From: an uncultured Anaerolineales bacterium
GTDB lineage: Bacteria; Chloroflexota; Anaerolineae; Anaerolineales; Villigracilaceae
NCBI GenBank assembly: GCA_937928015.1
Contig: CALFXA010000008.1
Span: 1-29,922, forward strand
Length of the DNA stretch: 29,922 nt
Direction: 5' to 3'
Part shown: positions 29,295 to 29,922 of the stretch, one piece after another
How the letters are laid out: every line of letters starts with the position of its first letter
Numbering within the stretch: the stretch's first letter is position 1
Notes under the pieces: generated by a model
What the model saw: the letters and a program-made list of their open reading frames with translations, nothing else
Database searches by the model: none
Told to the model about the DNA's origin: nothing
Translations under genes and position numbers: made by a program

Positions 29295-29922
29295 ATGACC
29301 CGCATTTCGATCATCACCCCTTCCTATAACCAGGCTGCCTACCTCGAACAGACCCTGCGCTCTGTGCTGGAGCAGAATGTGCCTGGCATGGAATACATCG
29401 TCATCGACGGCGCCTCGACCGACGGCAGCGTGGAGATCATCCAGCGCTACGCCAACCGTCTCGCGTATTGGATTTCGGAGAAGGATCGCGGTCAGGCCGA
29501 GGCCATCAACAAGGGCTTCGCGCGCGCGAAGGGCGAGATCGTGGCCTGGCTCAACTCGGATGACTACTACCTGCCGGGAGCCATCGCCGCCGCGCTGAAA
29601 GCCTTCGACGAGAATCCCGATGTGGTCCTGGTTTATGCGGACATGTTGGCCGTGGATGAGCATAGCCAGACCACCAACGAACTCAAGTACCGATCCCTCA
29701 CGTTGGAAGACCTGTTGTGCTTCCAGATCATCGGGCAGCCTGCCGTTTTCATGCGCCGTTCCGCGCTGGAAAAGGCGGGCGGACTTGACCTCAACTTTCA
29801 CCTCCTGCTCGATCACCTGCTCTGGATTCGTATTGCCCAGCAGGGGCGCATCCTGCACGTGAACCAGACCTGGGCGGCGGCCCGTTTTCACGCCGAGGCC
29901 AAGAACCGCGCGCGGGCGGCCG
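29295..29922 (+). CDS. Family 2 glycosyltransferase, 3' end cut by the window
   Basis: The frame from ATG 29295 stays open to the window end; 209 residues are visible. GT-A fold: R-I-S-I-I-T-P-S-Y-N-Q (3-13), D-G-A-S-T-D-G-S (38-45), W-I-S-E-K-D-R-G-Q-A-E-A-I-N-K-G (the usual acceptor-side block) and N-S-D-D (87-90) as the metal-binding D-x-D equivalent. Q-P-A-V-F-M-R-R-S and L-D-H-L-L-W match the catalytic region. It would transfer a sugar from a nucleotide donor in the cytoplasm. The start lies 64 bases after the GT-C gene and has no good ribosome site. Typical length would be about 250-300 residues, so roughly 50-90 residues are missing. Confidence 0.88.
   Translation, partial: MTRISIITPSYNQAAYLEQTLRSVLEQNVPGMEYIVIDGASTDGSVEIIQRYANRLAYWISEKDRGQAEAINKGFARAKGEIVAWLNSDDYYLPGAIAAALKAFDENPDVVLVYADMLAVDEHSQTTNELKYRSLTLEDLLCFQIIGQPAVFMRRSALEKAGGLDLNFHLLLDHLLWIRIAQQGRILHVNQTWAAARFHAEAKNRARAA

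Overview
The window reads as a chromosomal surface-glycan locus from a GC-rich bacterium, most likely a Chloroflexota member of the Anaerolineae. Reasons for that placement, all by recalled family resemblance: the fused ATP sulfurylase/APS kinase, the HU-related DNA-binding protein, the RRM protein, and the dense sprinkling of short palindromic repeats and small repeat-flanked genes between and inside operons. No rRNA, tRNA or CRISPR array was seen, and taxonomy cannot be settled from this sequence alone.

Layout. 1-4318 (+): end of a small transporter, a lipoprotein, a 28-codon duplicated gene start, a small crystallin-J1-type protein, sulfotransferase 1, a double-GNAT acetyltransferase and a Gfo/Idh/MocA dehydrogenase. 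4352-5938 (-): a GT-C membrane glycosyltransferase, divergent from the next block. 6117-15436 (+): Sat-CysC (PAPS supply), a second GT-C enzyme, a PtmA-like SDR, a 103-residue orphan, a CMP-nonulosonate synthetase fused to a HAD phosphatase, a NeuB-type synthase lacking its SAF domain, sulfotransferase 2 and a KpsS/KpsC-like protein. 15470-16063 (-): a PlsC-type acyltransferase. 16129-18458 (+): sulfotransferase 3, a four-helix-bundle gene inside an inverted repeat, and a GT2 enzyme. 18482-21585: a repeat-rich island with a RAYT transposase, a DUF2726 protein, an HU-like protein and an RRM protein. 21586-29922 (+): a second nonulosonate-type cytidylyltransferase, a membrane LtaS/sulfatase-fold enzyme, a D-2-hydroxyacid dehydrogenase, a GxxExxY gene inside an inverted repeat, an SDR, an AT-rich membrane orphan, a DUF115/GT42-like protein, a third GT-C enzyme and a GT2 enzyme cut by the window end.

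How it may work together (inference). Sat-CysC makes PAPS for three sulfotransferases. The Gfo/Idh, SDR, GNAT, NeuB and NeuA genes resemble the ptm/leg gene set for nonulosonic acids. The DUF115/GT42-like protein, the GT2, GT-C and KpsS-like proteins would assemble a glycan carrying sulfate and a nonulosonic acid, possibly attached to lipid or S-layer protein. The upstream amino-sugar steps (dehydratase, aminotransferase, NeuC-type epimerase) are not in the window.

A second theme is parasitic small DNA. Two cassette genes sit within inverted repeats that overlap the start or stop codons of host genes. Palindromic repeats lie in frame inside two coding regions, one of them the RAYT gene itself, and the start of a sulfotransferase gene is partly duplicated.
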